Assembly (NCBI GenBank): GCA_949825025.1
Contig: OX463780.1
Span: forward strand, 32,096,979-32,160,978
Reading direction: 5' to 3'
DNA from: Siphlonurus alternatus
Lineage: Eukaryota; Arthropoda; Insecta; Ephemeroptera; Siphlonuridae
DNA: 64,000 nt
The position numbers and the translations under genes are program-made. Position 1 is the stretch's first letter; every line of letters starts with the position of its first letter. This document shows, one piece after another, positions 15,001 to 30,182 of this stretch. The notes below the pieces were generated by a model. It was not told the DNA's origin and searched no databases. It saw only the letters and a list, made by a program, of their open reading frames with translations.

Positions 15001-15790
15001 CCTATTTTATCACATTTTATATAATTTAACAGTTATCAGGAATTGCAAATATATACTTAGGATCTTTTTACATGCATGATATAAAAAAACGCAAGGGTCG
15101 TGATCAACGCTATAATACTTATCTATGAGTAAACTAATTGCATTTTGTTTATTTCATCTTTTTGGAAAAAGCTTATAAATATCTTGTTATAAACAGCCAA
15201 ATAAAAAAAAATTAATAAATATTTACTTGCTTTTTCCCTACTATGAATTTTGATTTTGGAAGCAAAGATAATTGTAACATAAGGTAAAAAAAAATTGTTT
15301 TACTTTATTTTTATGCATGTATATGATAAAAGTATAGATTAATAAAAAGCGTGATTAATTAATAAAACAATACTATAAAAATATTAAGTAATCCCCTTGA
15401 ATAAAACTCCTACAATTTTTATTGCTTATGCAACCTGTGAAACAGACGAGTCATACATGTTGCATATACGCTTAGGCACTTTTAAAATTACAAGTTGTCA
15501 TTTGTTTTTACAATACAATTGTGTGGTTGTGTACAGTATAAAAAGCTCTCCTACACTCTTGCTTTTCCATAGTAATGCATACTAGATCCATCAGTTATTA
15601 CTCATGGCACGTATATGCATGGTGTATATTGTAGGGCATGCCCCTTGACACTTTTAGCCAGCCATTTGTTTGCGCGATATTACAACATGCTACCTCGCAG
15701 ACAGAAACCATACTACACTAGTTTTTAAAACTATAAGTCTGCATCGAATTTTCTTATACTATACTGTGCAGTATAGTAGAATCTACTAAT
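12065..15790. other. AT-rich gene-free stretch
   Basis: No gene supported. It contains the short tandem duplication at 12451-12510 and several open frames of 62-82 codons with AT-driven composition and no recognisable domain. I see no RNA gene. Confidence 0.5.
12451..12510. repeat. Tandem duplication, 2 x 30 bp
   Basis: Two adjacent copies of a 30-bp unit (TAAAGTTAAAAGCTGAAGTT followed by AAAGAATTA), differing at the first base. Confidence 0.9.
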
Positions 15791-16255
15791 TTAAGGTATA
15801 ACCTGAGAATTTGTCTGTCAAGGTCAAGAGGCGTGGCTATAGTGGCAACACTGTTTGCATTGGAATGCGCATAAATTTTTAGGAGGGGGTGGTGACAACA
15901 GTCCTTGAGAACGTTGCCACATTTCTCATCACATATAGGAAACGATCATCGCCACGGTTCAAAATATATGAAAACAATTCAGAAAAATAGTCTAAAAAAT
16001 TAGGTTTTAGTAAAAAAAAAAAAAAAAAGTAAAAGAATCTGTTGTATAGTTTTTTTGCAATTCTAATTAACAAATTTAACATTGGAAGGATACAAAATTC
16101 TCATTTAAATAAATTAATTATAATTAAACCAACGGTTAAAAAATTCCGCAAAAAATTCAGAGCTAATTTGACGATTGTTGGGAGTCCACCAAATTAATTT
16201 GAAGAAAATCTGTTGTAGCGAATTTTTCGTCCAAATTTCTCAGGTTAAGCCTTAA
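15791..16255. mobile_element. MITE family G, copy 1 (TTAA-flanked)
   Basis: TTAA at both ends (15791-15794 and 16252-16255) with imperfect inverted termini: GGTATAACCTGAGAATTTG on the left, and GGCTTAACCTGAGAAATTTG when the right end is inverted. It is nearly identical to a second copy at 60211-60666, differing by the poly-A length and scattered substitutions, so amplification was recent. TTAA duplications are typical of piggyBac-type transposition. An AT-rich minus-strand open frame of about 66 codons is shared by both copies, but shared ancestry explains this. Confidence 0.85.
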
Positions 16256-19200
16256 TGAATTTGAATTGTTCTCAGAGAATTATAGCAAAAAAATTCCATA
16301 GAACATAGAACAGCTACTTTGCATGGGAATTGTGAATAATTAATTATTTATTATCCTTAATAATATAATTATATGACATATAATGAATAGGCTCATGGCG
16401 ACGTATGTGTGATCTTTATCGACCATTTTAACTAAGATATCCAAGTTCCCCTACTAAGCAATGAATACTCTACTTTTACTCACTTAGGTTAAGATGATAA
16501 TGGCAAAATCTTAAATCCTTCTCACTCTTAACTATAACGTGCCTTTGCTGGTTGAACTTTTTAATTGAAAGTATTGTCTAATTTGAATTTTAAGATCAGT
16601 AGCTAGCTAGTATACAATATATAATATAAAATGCTAATAAGACTATTAGTCATATAAAAATACACAGATTCTCACTATAGAAAGTATATATTGTCATTGA
16701 AATAAGTATATAAATATATACGCACATTATTATGTTAAAACTTGGAGGTACATAGTTTTGACAGCGAGTATAGCACGTTGCTGCCACCGTCACGCCCGCC
16801 GCACCACTTGAGGTTTAAAATTGTATTTGTACGAAAAGAAAAAAAAAACTCAGAATAAAACATATTTTTTACATTGCCTCTGTTTTTATTTGATATAATT
16901 AAAATATTTTTAGATAAAAGTATTTTTAAATGAATGCTTAAATTAAAAAAAAAAAATCAGAAATATACTCTCTAATTATAACTAATTTGACATTATTAAA
17001 AAATATTCGTTAATAAGGAGCAATAATTTAAAAACCAGTGGTTGCTTTCTTTGTATAATATAATATACATTATAATTGTATTGTGTTTATAATGTTAAAG
17101 TATAAATAATAAATAACAATTTATAGCTCTTATTTATTTGACCTATAAAATATTTATTAAGAAATTCTTACTTATTATTATAAAGGTAAATAATAAATCA
17201 ACATTAAAGTAACTCTTATTTATAAAAATGAAGAATCTTATACTCTAAGGCTATGACCTAATTTCTAAAAAAACACACACATAAAGGTACATATATAAAG
17301 TAAATAAGTAAAAGGTATAATATTTGTTATACAAATACAAACAATTGCTGTTGCTCTATTTACACACTATATATGATTCTACCACAACAGCAGCAGATGC
17401 GGTCTTCCTGCATTGAGCTTGCATGCCGGCCTGGGGGGAAATCAAACAAAGATGCTCTTGCAACAGTGCCGAGTGTCCAAGTGGCTTTGATGGAGATTTA
17501 TTATAGCTTCCTGACAGTTCTTGCGGCACAGACGTCCTTGCCAAGATATGATGCATATTATAGTAGTCTAGCTATGAGTATCTTTCATACCCAGGAAACA
17601 GAAGGGGCGCAAAAACATAAGTTTGTATTTTTTATCAATTTGTTGGCGCATTGTCAACTAAAAAAAAATTGGATTTTTTTATTATTACTAGAGTTATATT
17701 GTTGATTTTGGTGAATGTTAATCAGTTATTTTAAGTTGACCCAATTGGAAAATTTTAGATAAGAAATTTGGGTGTAGCGCCAGTATATAGGTACACTGAC
17801 AATGTGTATATCAATTGTACTGTATTATTTTTTTTTTTTAAAATAAAATCTTTTGAACTGAAAACTAAACTTAATTCATCTTTCAGATTAATTTTCTTGG
17901 TAATAGTAACTGTGCAGATTATACAAATAATGTTGAAATAATTATAGTTGCTCATAAAGGGTGTAAAAATCATCATTAAGGGGAGAACAGGACGGTCACA
18001 GCGAGGACGCTTGCCATGGAGATTGATAACCGGTGTCAGCTTGCAAACAGATTTTTGCTAAATTTCCTTTATTTTTCGAATAATTTTGTTTAAAAAAGTT
18101 CATTAAAAACTTAATAATTGTTTGTATTACAAAATTTTGAATTAAATTCCCCCCTCTCTACCCCCACAAAACTGCCACTTTATATATTAATATTATACAT
18201 TTTTTTGTAACAATATCACTTGATTTAATTATACTAATTAATTAGATTAGATATATAGTTAAACTGCAAATTTGTATTAGCAATCTCAAAGTTCTGCTTT
18301 TAGGAAATTTCACTTAAAATATAATTGATATATAGTCACTTGAATTTTTCTGGTGATGTTAGATCCGAGTTTTATACGCCCTTGTGAGTTCTAAAACCAC
18401 ATTTAGCAGTTATTCCCTTCTTTTTCTATCGTAAAAAGCAATCAATATTTTCTTTACAATAGTGTACCCGCGGGTATAGAAATTCATTATTGATAATTAC
18501 TGCTAAATCTATGGAGATTTGTTGATTATTACAATGTTATATAATATATACTTTCAAATCTTTAGGTATACATCTATATTATAAGGTGCTTATATACTTA
18601 TTTTAATATACCGATGGAACTTTCTGAGTCCCAAATCTCTATAGATTTCACCAACTGGTATCAATACAATTCTTATTCTTCTTCTACATCAGCTAATAAT
18701 ATATTATATATATGTATTCTTTGAAAGACAAGTGCTTCACAATTTTTTTACTCAATAATTTAAATATTTTTTTTATAATACCACACATACATTAAATAAT
18801 TAAAGTTTATTTTTGACTTCTAAAAACAACGTTAACTTATATTTTAAGACTGTAAGTAGAATAAATATTAATCAAGTGTTTATATTACATTGATATTGAA
18901 ACATCAATATTTTTGTTCATTGAAAATATATACTATAGATATTGAACAATAGCAATCTTGTATAGCCCTTTAGCTATATTAAAAACTGATTGTTGAATAC
19001 GAAACAAAAGGATTTTTTTTTTTTAATGTTTATTTTATGGAGAAAAAATTGAGGGAGAAATACATTTTTTTTTTTAATCCTGTGACGCTCCTCGGGGGTA
19101 TAATTAGCGAGACGGCCGCTAAGGGGTGGGAAATCGGAGACGGCGGCGCGAGGATGGTATAGAAATCCCCGGAGAGAGAAACCATCTTCCGTAACTACAT

Positions 19201-22200
19201 TGTTAAATCACTCCATTTTTTTCTTTATAAGTAAGGTGATACTAATTAAAGACGTTTTTTCCTTGTTCTCAGAAAATAATATGATGGCACAGGGAACTGA
19301 ATGAAACTACCATTTTTGTATCTCATATACTATCATAATTAAATAGTAAAAATTATTTTAGATTTCTTTCCTTTTATTAATAATAATTGAATCGTAATTT
19401 GACTTAATATATCACTACAAATGCACCGTATAATCTTTTGACATGATTAAAATAAAATGGTACCATGCACGCAGTGGTTTGAAAGCATAGCATTATGGTT
19501 AAATAACATCAATTTAAGCGCAAAATCTGGAATTTGTAGGAGAATAACTTTAGCTGCATGGCTGCTGGATTTCAATGAGTATAATACTCTCAGTATTATT
19601 GTATTTATTACTTTATTACACATACCCTCCAGTGCAGGCGTAACTAGAAAAAAAAATATATAGGGGCATTTACTATTTAGCCATAAACGGTAGGGTACAC
19701 TTTTATCGCTATATATTTTCACCATAGACCTTAACTTCCAAGTTTCTGATTTTCACCAATGTGTGAACATGAATTTTTGGAGAAAGGGCTAATCCCTAAA
19801 AATCATCGTTTTTTTTTATATGCATATACGATTTTAATATATATATATAATATATATCAGAAATCATATTTGTACAACATGAGATTATTATTATGTACAC
19901 GTTAATGTCGTACAAGCTGCATGTATACAACGTATGTTAAAATTTTGATTTTATACATAGCAGGTATATATAATAATATATACTGTATAATTAGATTAAT
20001 GCTTATTCATATTTATCAACTAAAGACATATTATTTTATACACGCAATATATTTATGCTGTTTACAAATTTTGTAATATAAATATATAGTCAAATATTGT
20101 CATGCTTTGAACATTTTCACGTTTATAAATATACATGACAGAACGTGCATATAAATTTAAAGAGAAATTAGTAGCGACATGTTGACACGTCAAGTAACAA
20201 ACTTGTAAATTTTATACTACGCACCTAAAATATTACCATAATATACAAGAATAAAGTTGCTCGGGAATTACCGATGGTATTTATTTATTATATTTCAGTA
20301 TACCCATTTATTTAAACTACTAAAACAATACTTGCTGTAGCTTAAAATTGTTTACTTATATTTATAACTAGATAACTACTGTTAAGTATACAATGAATTT
20401 AAAATTTCTTGAATTTTTGGCCTTTCTGCATGATATTTAATTGGTGGCTATATTTTCAATAATAACTTTTTTTAGAGTAGACCATCATGAGAAGATCATT
20501 ATTTGACGACCTTTTAAAAAAATTACACAATATTTATAGTTATCAAATTACATAAAATAAGAGTACTATTGTGCTGTTATAAGCTTCCTATAGTAGCAAC
20601 ATTTTGATTCTATGCAGTATTCTCATGAAAAATAAAAGTACTATCGTAAATATTTTTGTCCTATTTTTTTATACGCTTAAAGTGTTTCATTTCATTTTTA
20701 TTTTTTTTAAATTTATGTATTTTAGTCATTATAAATATACCACATTAAGGTCATAAAGTATCTTTTTTTTATTTATTTTTTATTTTTTTATTTATTTATT
20801 TTTTTTTTATTGCTACATTTAAATATCTTCATTGTGTTTATTACTATGAAAGATAAACATTTTTTTATACATTTATATGTTAAAAATATGTATTATTTTA
20901 AATAAAGTCATACAATAAGCCAACAAGCGTACTTTTACTTTTTGTGGTAAATGGCTAACATTTCGTGAGAAGAGAAACGTTTATACGTGACTGTGGGCTT
21001 TGAGTTTTTCATGACTTGGTGTACTTCAGAAAACGTATATTTATACTTATTCGTTACTGGTGGCACTTCTCCAAATTATATCTTCAATAGACATGAAGAA
21101 AACCATCATTAGTTTAACTTTTATTTTTGTTTTTTTATCTTCACTATAAAATATAGAAGGTCAATATATAATTTTATTTCTAACAATTTAAATAGTCATG
21201 AAAAAATATATATTTGATAAAAATATTTCTTCGTTTTTAAATTTCAACTTTTACACATTTATAGTTACAATTTTAAATCTTATTAACATTTAGAGTTTTG
21301 AACAATGACTGTATTAAATGGTCTAAAAAAAAACAGTAAAAATTACTGCTTGAAAAGATGAAAAAATTTATGTATTTATCTTTTCACAGCTCAGATAACA
21401 TGCAGAGTTCTAAATTTTATACACAAAGAAATAAATTTATTTGCTTCAACACCATTGATAGTGAAAATTGCGTTTCATTTTTAACAGCTGCTGTTAGATT
21501 GTATAATACTTGTTTATTTATTAGAGCCATTTTCACAATTTACATAAAATGTATGTAATCTCATTTTTAATAAAAGTATTATAATTAAAACATAATTTTA
21601 TATTTAATATTTTAATTTAAAATCTTAAGTAGTATTATATCAAGTTAATAAATTAAATAGTATTTGTTTAGATGAACTTGTATTTACGATTAGATCGTGG
21701 AGCTGTATACATAATATATTTACATTGTAAATAGAAAGCAGAAATACAATATTATATATTTTACATAAATATACACGTACATACTCTATAGTATAATATG
21801 TATACGGTACAGTATATAGCTATATACATTAATGATCTCTAAACTCTCTTGTCTAGTTAATTGTTAATTAAACGAAGATTTCATTAGTGTATCTTCCATT
21901 CTCCGCTTTCTCTCCCTCTCTCTCTTTCTCTCTAGACGACAGTCCTGGTATCCTTGAACATAATTAACGATTCTTCTTATTGTGTGGTTGGTTCATCGCC
22001 GTACTTTTCACCCATCCCTCGCCTAGTCTTAAGTCGTTACATTAATGTAAAACAAAGCTTGCAGTATACAAAAAGACAATAATGAAAGCTATCCTTAGAA
22101 GTAGCTGCTATTATCAGTGTGCTTTTAGACAATGAAAGAAATTGGTTAGAGTGTTTTGCTCTCTGTGGATTGTAAAACAGAAGTTTTCTTGACCATCAGT

Positions 22201-22272
22201 ATACAAATTTTCTTAAGATTAATTCTAATTGCTTTTAACTTTTAATAATATTAATGATAAAATAATCATATT
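16256..22272. other. AT-rich gene-free stretch
   Basis: No gene supported. A 110-codon plus-strand frame at 17373-17705 has no recognisable domain and is overlapped by an equally open antisense frame. A compact GC-rich island at about 19081-19195 stands out from its surroundings but has no long frame. The rest is AT-rich. Confidence 0.5.
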
Positions 22273-22426
22273 GGGCGCGATTCACAAAGCAGTTAATCAG
22301 GTTTCTAACCACGTTTAGCTTAACCACGTTTAACTATACGTGTTTTACGTGTTAAACCACCTTTGTTAAACGTGGTTAAGCCAAATGTGGTTAGAAACCT
22401 GGCTAACTGTTTCCTGAATCGCGCCC
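22273..22426. mobile_element. MITE family C, copy 1
   Basis: Palindrome with termini GGGCGCGATTCACAAAGCAG and its near-inverse, ending GAATCGCGCCC. The arms carry repeated CACGTTTA / TAAACGTG motifs. The flanking ATT on both sides may be a 3-bp target duplication. Related copies lie at 45237-45391 and 63473-63625. No coding capacity. Confidence 0.88.
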
Positions 22427-25400
22427 ATTCTTTCTAACGTTTTATGATTTTTAAGTAAAATTTTATGAATTTACGAAAGTTTATTTTTTTTTTTTAATTC
22501 AATGCCTCAAAAAAAAATTAAAAATATATATATATATTAATACTGGCGAACGTTTTGTTTCTTACTGAGTCCAGATTAAAAATTACACCATGTTTGTGAT
22601 TATCCCGCAACTGCTTATAATATATAGCAATTGATAAAATTCGTGTCCATTTTAGTTAATTTATATTTTAAGACCCAAAATTACTATTTTTTTGCTAATA
22701 TGTTATATTTTTACGGATGGAATATTACAGTAGAAAATTCCTTTACAAATCCATAGTTTTGATCAATCTATAAAGGTAACATTTATAAGGAAAATAATAT
22801 GATCGATTATCATCTGATTTTGTATATTTACGAAAAGACCTCATGCTAATTTGAAAGTTGGACCAACTGTGTAAAAATAAATGTTTTATATTGAAGTTTC
22901 TGAAACACAAACAAATTTAATTCACTTTTTACTCTCTAGGAGATTATAATTGATTGTTTTATGGCTTGCTTTTCTTTATTTTTATATCTAAAATTGCTTT
23001 CTATTCCACTTTATTAACATAAGTAAACAAACGCTTCATAAATATTAGAATGATAATTTCATACAAAAAAATATGTATTAAAAATCCTAAAAAATTGTTC
23101 TGAAAACTACAAACTTAGTTAGCTGAAGAGTGATAAACCGTGATTTTTTTTCACATCATTTTTCAAAAGACCGTGATTTCTAAACCAGTAAAAATTAATG
23201 ATAGAGAGAAGCTGATGCATGCAAGTCGTATTATAACAAATCTACACTGTTGCAGAATAATTAAAATCGTACATATTTATGTATAATATTGTGCTTGAAA
23301 CTGCACGGAGCTCAACACTTAAAATTAACCAGTTATTTTTTTCTTTTGATTTCAGGAGAAACCTGGACACACCATCAACAAAGAAGGTTTCTGCATTGCG
23401 TTTCCTCAGCAACATTTTAAAATGTTTGAGTAAAATATATTTCATAAAGCCAAATAAACTCGTTTAACGTAATATTTTTCTTGTACAAAAACAAAAAAAT
23501 AATAACAGGGTCTTCTTTCTATTTGACTCATTCTTTATGATGCAAAGAACATACAGCACCATTTTTTAACTAAAAAAAATGTCATTCATATTGCTAATTT
23601 TTTAAAAAATAAATAATTATTATTGTGAAGGAAATGTGACTCCCAGCGCAACAATGATATTTAAACAAAAAAATAAACTTGGCATGAAAAATATAGTGTA
23701 TATTTTTTACAAACGCGTTCTTTGCAGAAACAAAATGGAAAATACAGTCCTTGTATTATACCCATATAAAAATAGAAGAAAGAATTAATTTATTTAAAAA
23801 AATGTAAAAGTTAAAGTTACTATATAAAGTAATATAAAATATATAATCTTTTTTGCGCAAAGTCCTTAAAAGACTAGCGCTACCGCCGCTCTATCCCCAT
23901 AAACCCTGAAAACTAACTCTGTATATAATCCCCATTTATAAATATATATCTGTACAACAATATGTTTTATTAATAGATGTTGTGAAATGTTGTGTTATAG
24001 GGGTTAATCTGTCCCTTAGCCAGCGTCAGAATAGCCCCGCCACATCACATTTCTGCAGTGTATACGAGTTTAAGTCGTAATTATGTATAATTAATTTTAA
24101 ACAAAAACATATTATTATATAAAATGTAAATTTCTTTTATATTGTAAATATAATATCAAATTTCTTATATTAATAACTTCTAAGATCTATAATATATATA
24201 TTAATTATAAAATAATTATGTAAAGTAGGGCCTATAAATACTTTTAATTGCTGCTCAATTTAAAAAAAAATAAAGGACACGATAAAAAGATTAAAAGTAA
24301 AATATTTCAATTAAGTATGCCATAATACATCCACATTTCTTTTTCAAATAATAAAAAACATATTCAAAATGTACGTGCATTTATATTTACTAAACATTGA
24401 ATGCTACAAATTATTTATACATAATTATAAATATATCAAAAGAGCAGCAATAATTTTTTTTTATTTTAATTGAATTTCTACTATATAAGGGAATGAGCTT
24501 GGGGTAGGGAGAAAAAAAAACTTTGGAGGTTACCAAGCCATACATACACGTTATAAGGTCACACTAAGATAACACACCAGCCAGGATGAGGTTTGGCTCG
24601 CGACGCAGCCCTCAGCTGCCATCAGATACGATAAAATTACCTCAAAATCAGTCATATGTATCACAAATTTTTGATGTAATTATGAACCTTATGTCTCATG
24701 TATATAAAGTCTATTTTAGCATCAAAACTTTTAAGTGTTACTTTAGAACATTCTGAGGAGATGATGATGATGTAATGGTAGTCAGTCAGGGCAGCCGTGT
24801 CTCATACTTCATTCATAATGACGTCAATAACAATTTAATTGTAATATATTATAATATCAAACTGGAATTTTTCACGATAATTACTTAACGACTATTTACC
24901 TTAATTTTTGGTTTTATTCTACTTTTTTTATTTTATTTATTTATTTTAGAATTGAAGTATGCAAAAATCCAGGTAGCAATTAATTATGAAGGAATAGGTA
25001 TGTTTGTAAACCCTCCTCACAGTATACACTTTTCTTTCTGCACTCAATTAACGACGTAATGTACACGAGTGCATTCGATAAAACACAGTGCATGCAGGGT
25101 TTGCGAATATTCTATTCATTTTTTAACATTCTTAAATTAATTTAACAATTTAAAATTCACTATTAACACATTCATTTTTTGACACACGTAATACAATATA
25201 TATTATTAAAAAAAAAACATTAAATATTTTAGCTTCTTATAATTATGCTATAAAAAATATAAATATCGTGAATTTGATCAATTTTGATAGTTTTACTCTC
25301 TATATAATACACACATTGTTGCTTGTTAATTTCATATACGACGTCATGCTAGCCTAGTAATCTATATAATAAAGAAATAATATTTAATTATTGTTAGCCT

Positions 25401-28400
25401 ATGTTATATAACCTATATTATATATGTGTAATATATATATCGCAGCTACTCTACATATATGTGTCATTTAAGAAAAACAAAACAAAAAGAGATGACTGCA
25501 ATCTTGCTTGCATTTTTAGTTTTAAATAGTTTGAAAATATATGTTTAAATTTAAAGGTAATTATTATTTGTATCGTTGTAAATAAATATTGTTATGTGTA
25601 AATGTTTTGCCACAAAAAAAGTTATGAAAAATATGTTGATATAATGTATGTTAAAAAAATGTTTGTGATAGTCTTTTTCATGTTTAGATATTTTAATATT
25701 AAATGTAAAAATATATTAAAATTGTTGCTAAATTGTAATGGGCATATATTATACTTTCTTTTTATCTATATTTGAATTTGGTTTTAAAAGATAAATTTTA
25801 TATTAATATAATAATTGTCTCCATATTAATTAATTATGCTATTGATAAGGCCTAAAATGTTATATTAAAATTAATTAATAACAAATTTAACAGGTTTCAT
25901 ATTGGCTACCCTTTGAATAATAATTATATATTTTACAAAATTTTGGCTATTTACTATATAACTTTTATAGCAAGAGTGCATGTGATTTCTATAATTGGGC
26001 TGCTTCGAGGCATTTACAATGCAGTATTAATTGAAATTATAAAACAAATTGCATTGAAACGATTGAATAAGTGAGTATAAATATACATCATATATTTACA
26101 AAACTTCACAATTAAAAACGATACATTACATTAAAGCGCTACTCTCTGTTTGTAACTCTGGTGTTTGGTAAAGAGTAATAAAATTGTTTATATATTAAAA
26201 TATAGTAGATGGTTTGCTGTAGTCTTTAAGATTAGTTATTTGATGTGATGGTATGAGGAACCTTAACTATTATATTGCCCATGCATCAGCGTCTATTTGA
26301 CAATCGCAAAACGTAATCGAGACAAAAATATACAGTATATTAAATGGTTTGATTTTTTTATAGTAAATTCATAATTATATATTATATTTAAGTTTGTTTT
26401 ATTAGCGTTTGTAATTAATATGTTGGGTCCTTTTTATTTAATTTTACTATTATATTTACAACAATTAATGTGTATAAAATTGTATATTTTTGTTAAATTT
26501 TAAAAAATAAAAGTACCCTAAATTGAACATTTGTTTTAAAAAAATATGAATGTTCGGGAAATTAATTAAGTTGAACTGCTCCCATAATATTTGAGTTTGT
26601 GCTTTTATTTATTAAAAAGTAAAATTCAGAGGGAGGGGTTCATATGTGTCTCTTATATTGTAGCTGTGGTTGTTGTTTAAATGTTGTTTTGCTCCTCACA
26701 TTTGTTTTTAATATGGAGAACGTGAGCACTAACAATTAACTACTATATATAATATAGCTAACAATAAATTAATGTTGTTGTTGTTTTAATTATAATAACT
26801 GTTGCGATCTCTATGTCACCTGCATTGTAAGTTGCCTGGTTTATGTTTGATGTGCATCATAAAAATGGATGGTATTTATTTTAATTTATCATATTATTAG
26901 TTCTATTCAAGAAATGTATTCGAATAGAGCAATAGAGAAAAGAGGACTATCCGTTATATCAGATGATAGTATCAAAACAATGTGAATATTTGTGAAGGTA
27001 TATATTTTTTGTTTTTATTTGTGAATATTGAATTTGTATTTATTAATAATTAAATTAATGGTTATATAATATATTATTGAACAAATTTAATGCTAAATAT
27101 AATGATTAATTTTCATAATGAAATTGAAAATATAACTTCAACCCTTATAGTTAATTATATCATGTCTTAATTTAACCTTTCTATATTTTTTAATTATAAC
27201 ATTTTTTTTAAAAAAAATCCTTCCTTATTGTTTCTTTGTGTTTACATATTTAGTATAATTAGTTTCAACTTACAATTAGTTACAATAAATTTTATGAGCA
27301 TTATTTATATTATGTAAATCAATATTTAATTTTTTGTGACTTATAATAAAAAAATAATTTGTAAATAAATTTAAATAATACTAGTATTTAATTTCACTTT
27401 GTTATGATATACAAGTCTAGCACAGTATATATTCTATGTACGATAAAAAATATAAGATTGTTCTAGGTATAAATGTGATGGTAGCCCTATATAATCTCTC
27501 TACCCTTTGCTATAAAAAAAATAGTAATATTTAAAATAACATTAATAAATTGAAAAGAAAACATTCTAGCTGCAATGGTGCTAGATTGACAATGTACTTG
27601 TGAGTTAATTTTTCCAAATTCTCACTTCATACCCTTTGTCTGTACAGTACTGCAATTTTACTGTCGTTTTACTTCTTTAATAATATTATATATTAAATGT
27701 GAATGTGCAATTATTTAGATGCCCTCACAATTCAAAATCCATAACACTTTGATATGTAAGAAAAATTAATTAAATAAAATTATTGTTAGTAATAAATTTG
27801 TCTGTTTTATATATTATTATCCTTATATATTATATAAAAAAAATATTATCATCTCAGAATTATATTTTATAAATAATTTAACTTTAGATCTACAAAAAAT
27901 AATGAGTCTTGTTAATTTCTTATGATAGAACTCTTAATAGAACTTTTTTTTAGTGTGATTAAATTTTTGATTAGATATGACATATACAAATATTATGGTC
28001 ATGTACCACCACTGACTAACAGTTATATAAATAACAGTTGTTATTTATGTACTCATGAGGAAAAAATATAATAAAATAAAAACACCATTCTCATCATTAT
28101 ATAGTGAAATTATATCAAAGAGTCAGAGCAACACATATAGTGTGTCAAAACTGAATAGCCTAAACAAAAAGAGATAAAAAAAATCTCTATATAATATTTG
28201 GTTTCAAACATTCTTATATACAATCAAGTGCAAAAAATAAATACAGAACAAAATTATATTAATATACATCACTTTATTAACAATTGTAAACCACTAAATC
28301 CACACAAAATAATGTCTCATAATTTATAGTGTTTTTTAATATAGTATAGTGATTTTATTTTATAAAATTAAATATTTGTGTTAGCTTTAATATAGCATAA

Positions 28401-30037
28401 TACAGTACTTGTGTACATGATAGCTTAAAAATAAACAATCTTATAATGTAGACTATACATGTTTATAGGAATATAATACCATCATTTTCAAGAGAGAAAG
28501 GAATAAAAGAAAATAATACTTAATAAGTGTAGATATAATGAATAAAACAAAGTAATTTTAATAAATGATTGATTTGTTTATCAATTAATTTTCCTACACT
28601 ATTTTTAATGAGCGAGACTTTTTAAGTTTTTAAATTTTAACCAAACTTGGATTGGTGGAAAAGAAAAAAAAAATCATTGTAATGCATGAGACTGCTGTAG
28701 CATATCTGATATTTATCAAGGACGGGGAGAGATAAACAATATTAATTAATATAATGAGTCTTTTGCTATAGTTCACTATTGAACTTGAAATTCAAAACTT
28801 CTTAGAAGTTGACTTTCATACAATAGTTATACCCATATTACCAACAGTCTTTTCACACTTTATTAATATTAAGATGATGTTATGATACAGAGAGGTGGGT
28901 AAGTGATGATATTGTTAGAAGCTCTTATTTACAAAATGTGTGCCAGGGGAGCATTTTAATACAATTTCTTTACAATTACAAATAACAACATTTCTGACAA
29001 ATGCACGAGACATACACAAAAATGACCAGCAATGCTTTTATTACCACATTGACCAACATTGGAAAATTAACATTTGCTGGTAGTAGCTAATATTGGACAG
29101 ATTATTAATCAGACAAAAAAGACCAATAATGCTCAGGTAAAAAATATAAATACTATATCATCAGTATATTAACAGACAACGTTATTGAGTTATCAAAGAC
29201 AACTAAGATGGGCTGGGGTCATTTCAGGGAAAAGTGGAATTTTAATGGTTTCATTAGTAACTCCAAATTTACCTTTTTTCATAAAGTTATAGCACCAAGT
29301 AATCTACCTTATAGGAACTAACAAGATCACTTATTGCGTTATAACCACGTAATTATGATATATCACTGATGAAGGCACATAATATATGGCACTTTTAATG
29401 CTAATATTTACATCATGTTACACGAATATAGTAACACTTTTTGTACATTATATCCAAATATTATACTCACAATTGTGAGTTAATGAAATAAACGTTAATT
29501 GTTGTATCTCGAATATTGAATATTTGACAACAATAAAAATTTTGTACATACCTCTTGGTAACTTACCTCACACTAAATTATCATTGTCACAGTCAGCTCT
29601 ATATAGCTGCTAAGTAGTTACATGGCACTTTTTATATTTTATTACATAACTCACAATTTCAAAACAGAATTTAGCAAACTGGTCGAAAGTAGATTCTAAA
29701 TAAACTCGATAAAATGTCTTAGTGAATTATCAACAATTAGCTTTACAAAAAAAGAAACAAAAGTATACATTCAGTATGACAAACCTCATTAGCAAAGAAT
29801 AGCTTTGATGAACAGTAAATTTTTATCAAACAGAAAAAAATAGCTACTTTAAAAAAATCAACTATTCAGCAATGAATCACACATGAATCTGTGTGTAATT
29901 TAGTAAAAAATAAATACATAATTATGTAAATTTAGTCTCATATTAAATTTTTATGAGAAAAAATATAATTTATACTAAATTAACTTTACTATAGCTAGAG
30001 AAGATTAAATACATATATGGCTGCCAGAAATAAAAGA
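22427..30037. other. AT-rich gene-free stretch
   Basis: About 7.6 kb with no supported gene. The composition is extremely AT-rich from 25.1 to 30.0 kb, where even short open frames are rare. The one recognisable element is the decayed family A MITE at 24995-25114. A GC-richer patch at about 24560-24620 has no identifiable content. Confidence 0.55.
24995..25114. mobile_element. MITE family A, decayed copy
   Basis: Diverged terminal sequences (TA-GGTATGTTTGTAAACCCT at the left, CAGGGTTTGCGAATATTC-TA at the right) match the family A inverted repeats at most positions. The arms can no longer pair perfectly, so this is an older insertion than the copies at 2782 and 38900. Confidence 0.7.
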
Positions 30038-30182
30038 TTAACATGATATCAAGACAAAATAACCAGATATGATGTTTTTAGCACCCACTTCCAGCAGCTT
30101 GGCTAACATACCTTGCAATGGTATTTCTCCCTCAACAATCTTTAAGGCTGTACACTCTGTCACTGGCTTTTGTTGATAGAAC
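30038..30182 (-). other. Candidate downstream exon or 3' region, unassigned
   Basis: On the minus strand an acceptor-like CAG precedes an open segment starting FYQQKPVTEC, which reads for 48 codons to a TAA stop at 30038-30040. A donor-like CAAG/GTATGT lies inside it at about 30108. Exon D of the upstream gene contains a possible internal donor (GCCGGA/GTGAGG). If used, that donor would join this segment in phase 0 as an alternative C-terminus. It may instead be 3' UTR or an unrelated frame. Confidence 0.3.

Noticed and set aside
15879..16082. Open frame shared with 60297-60494
   Set aside because: Both lie inside family G elements, whose near-identity explains the shared frame; the poly-T encoded phenylalanine run argues against a real protein.
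17373..17705. 110-codon plus-strand open frame
   Set aside because: No recognisable domain, no splice context, and an equally open frame on the opposite strand; not enough to call a gene.
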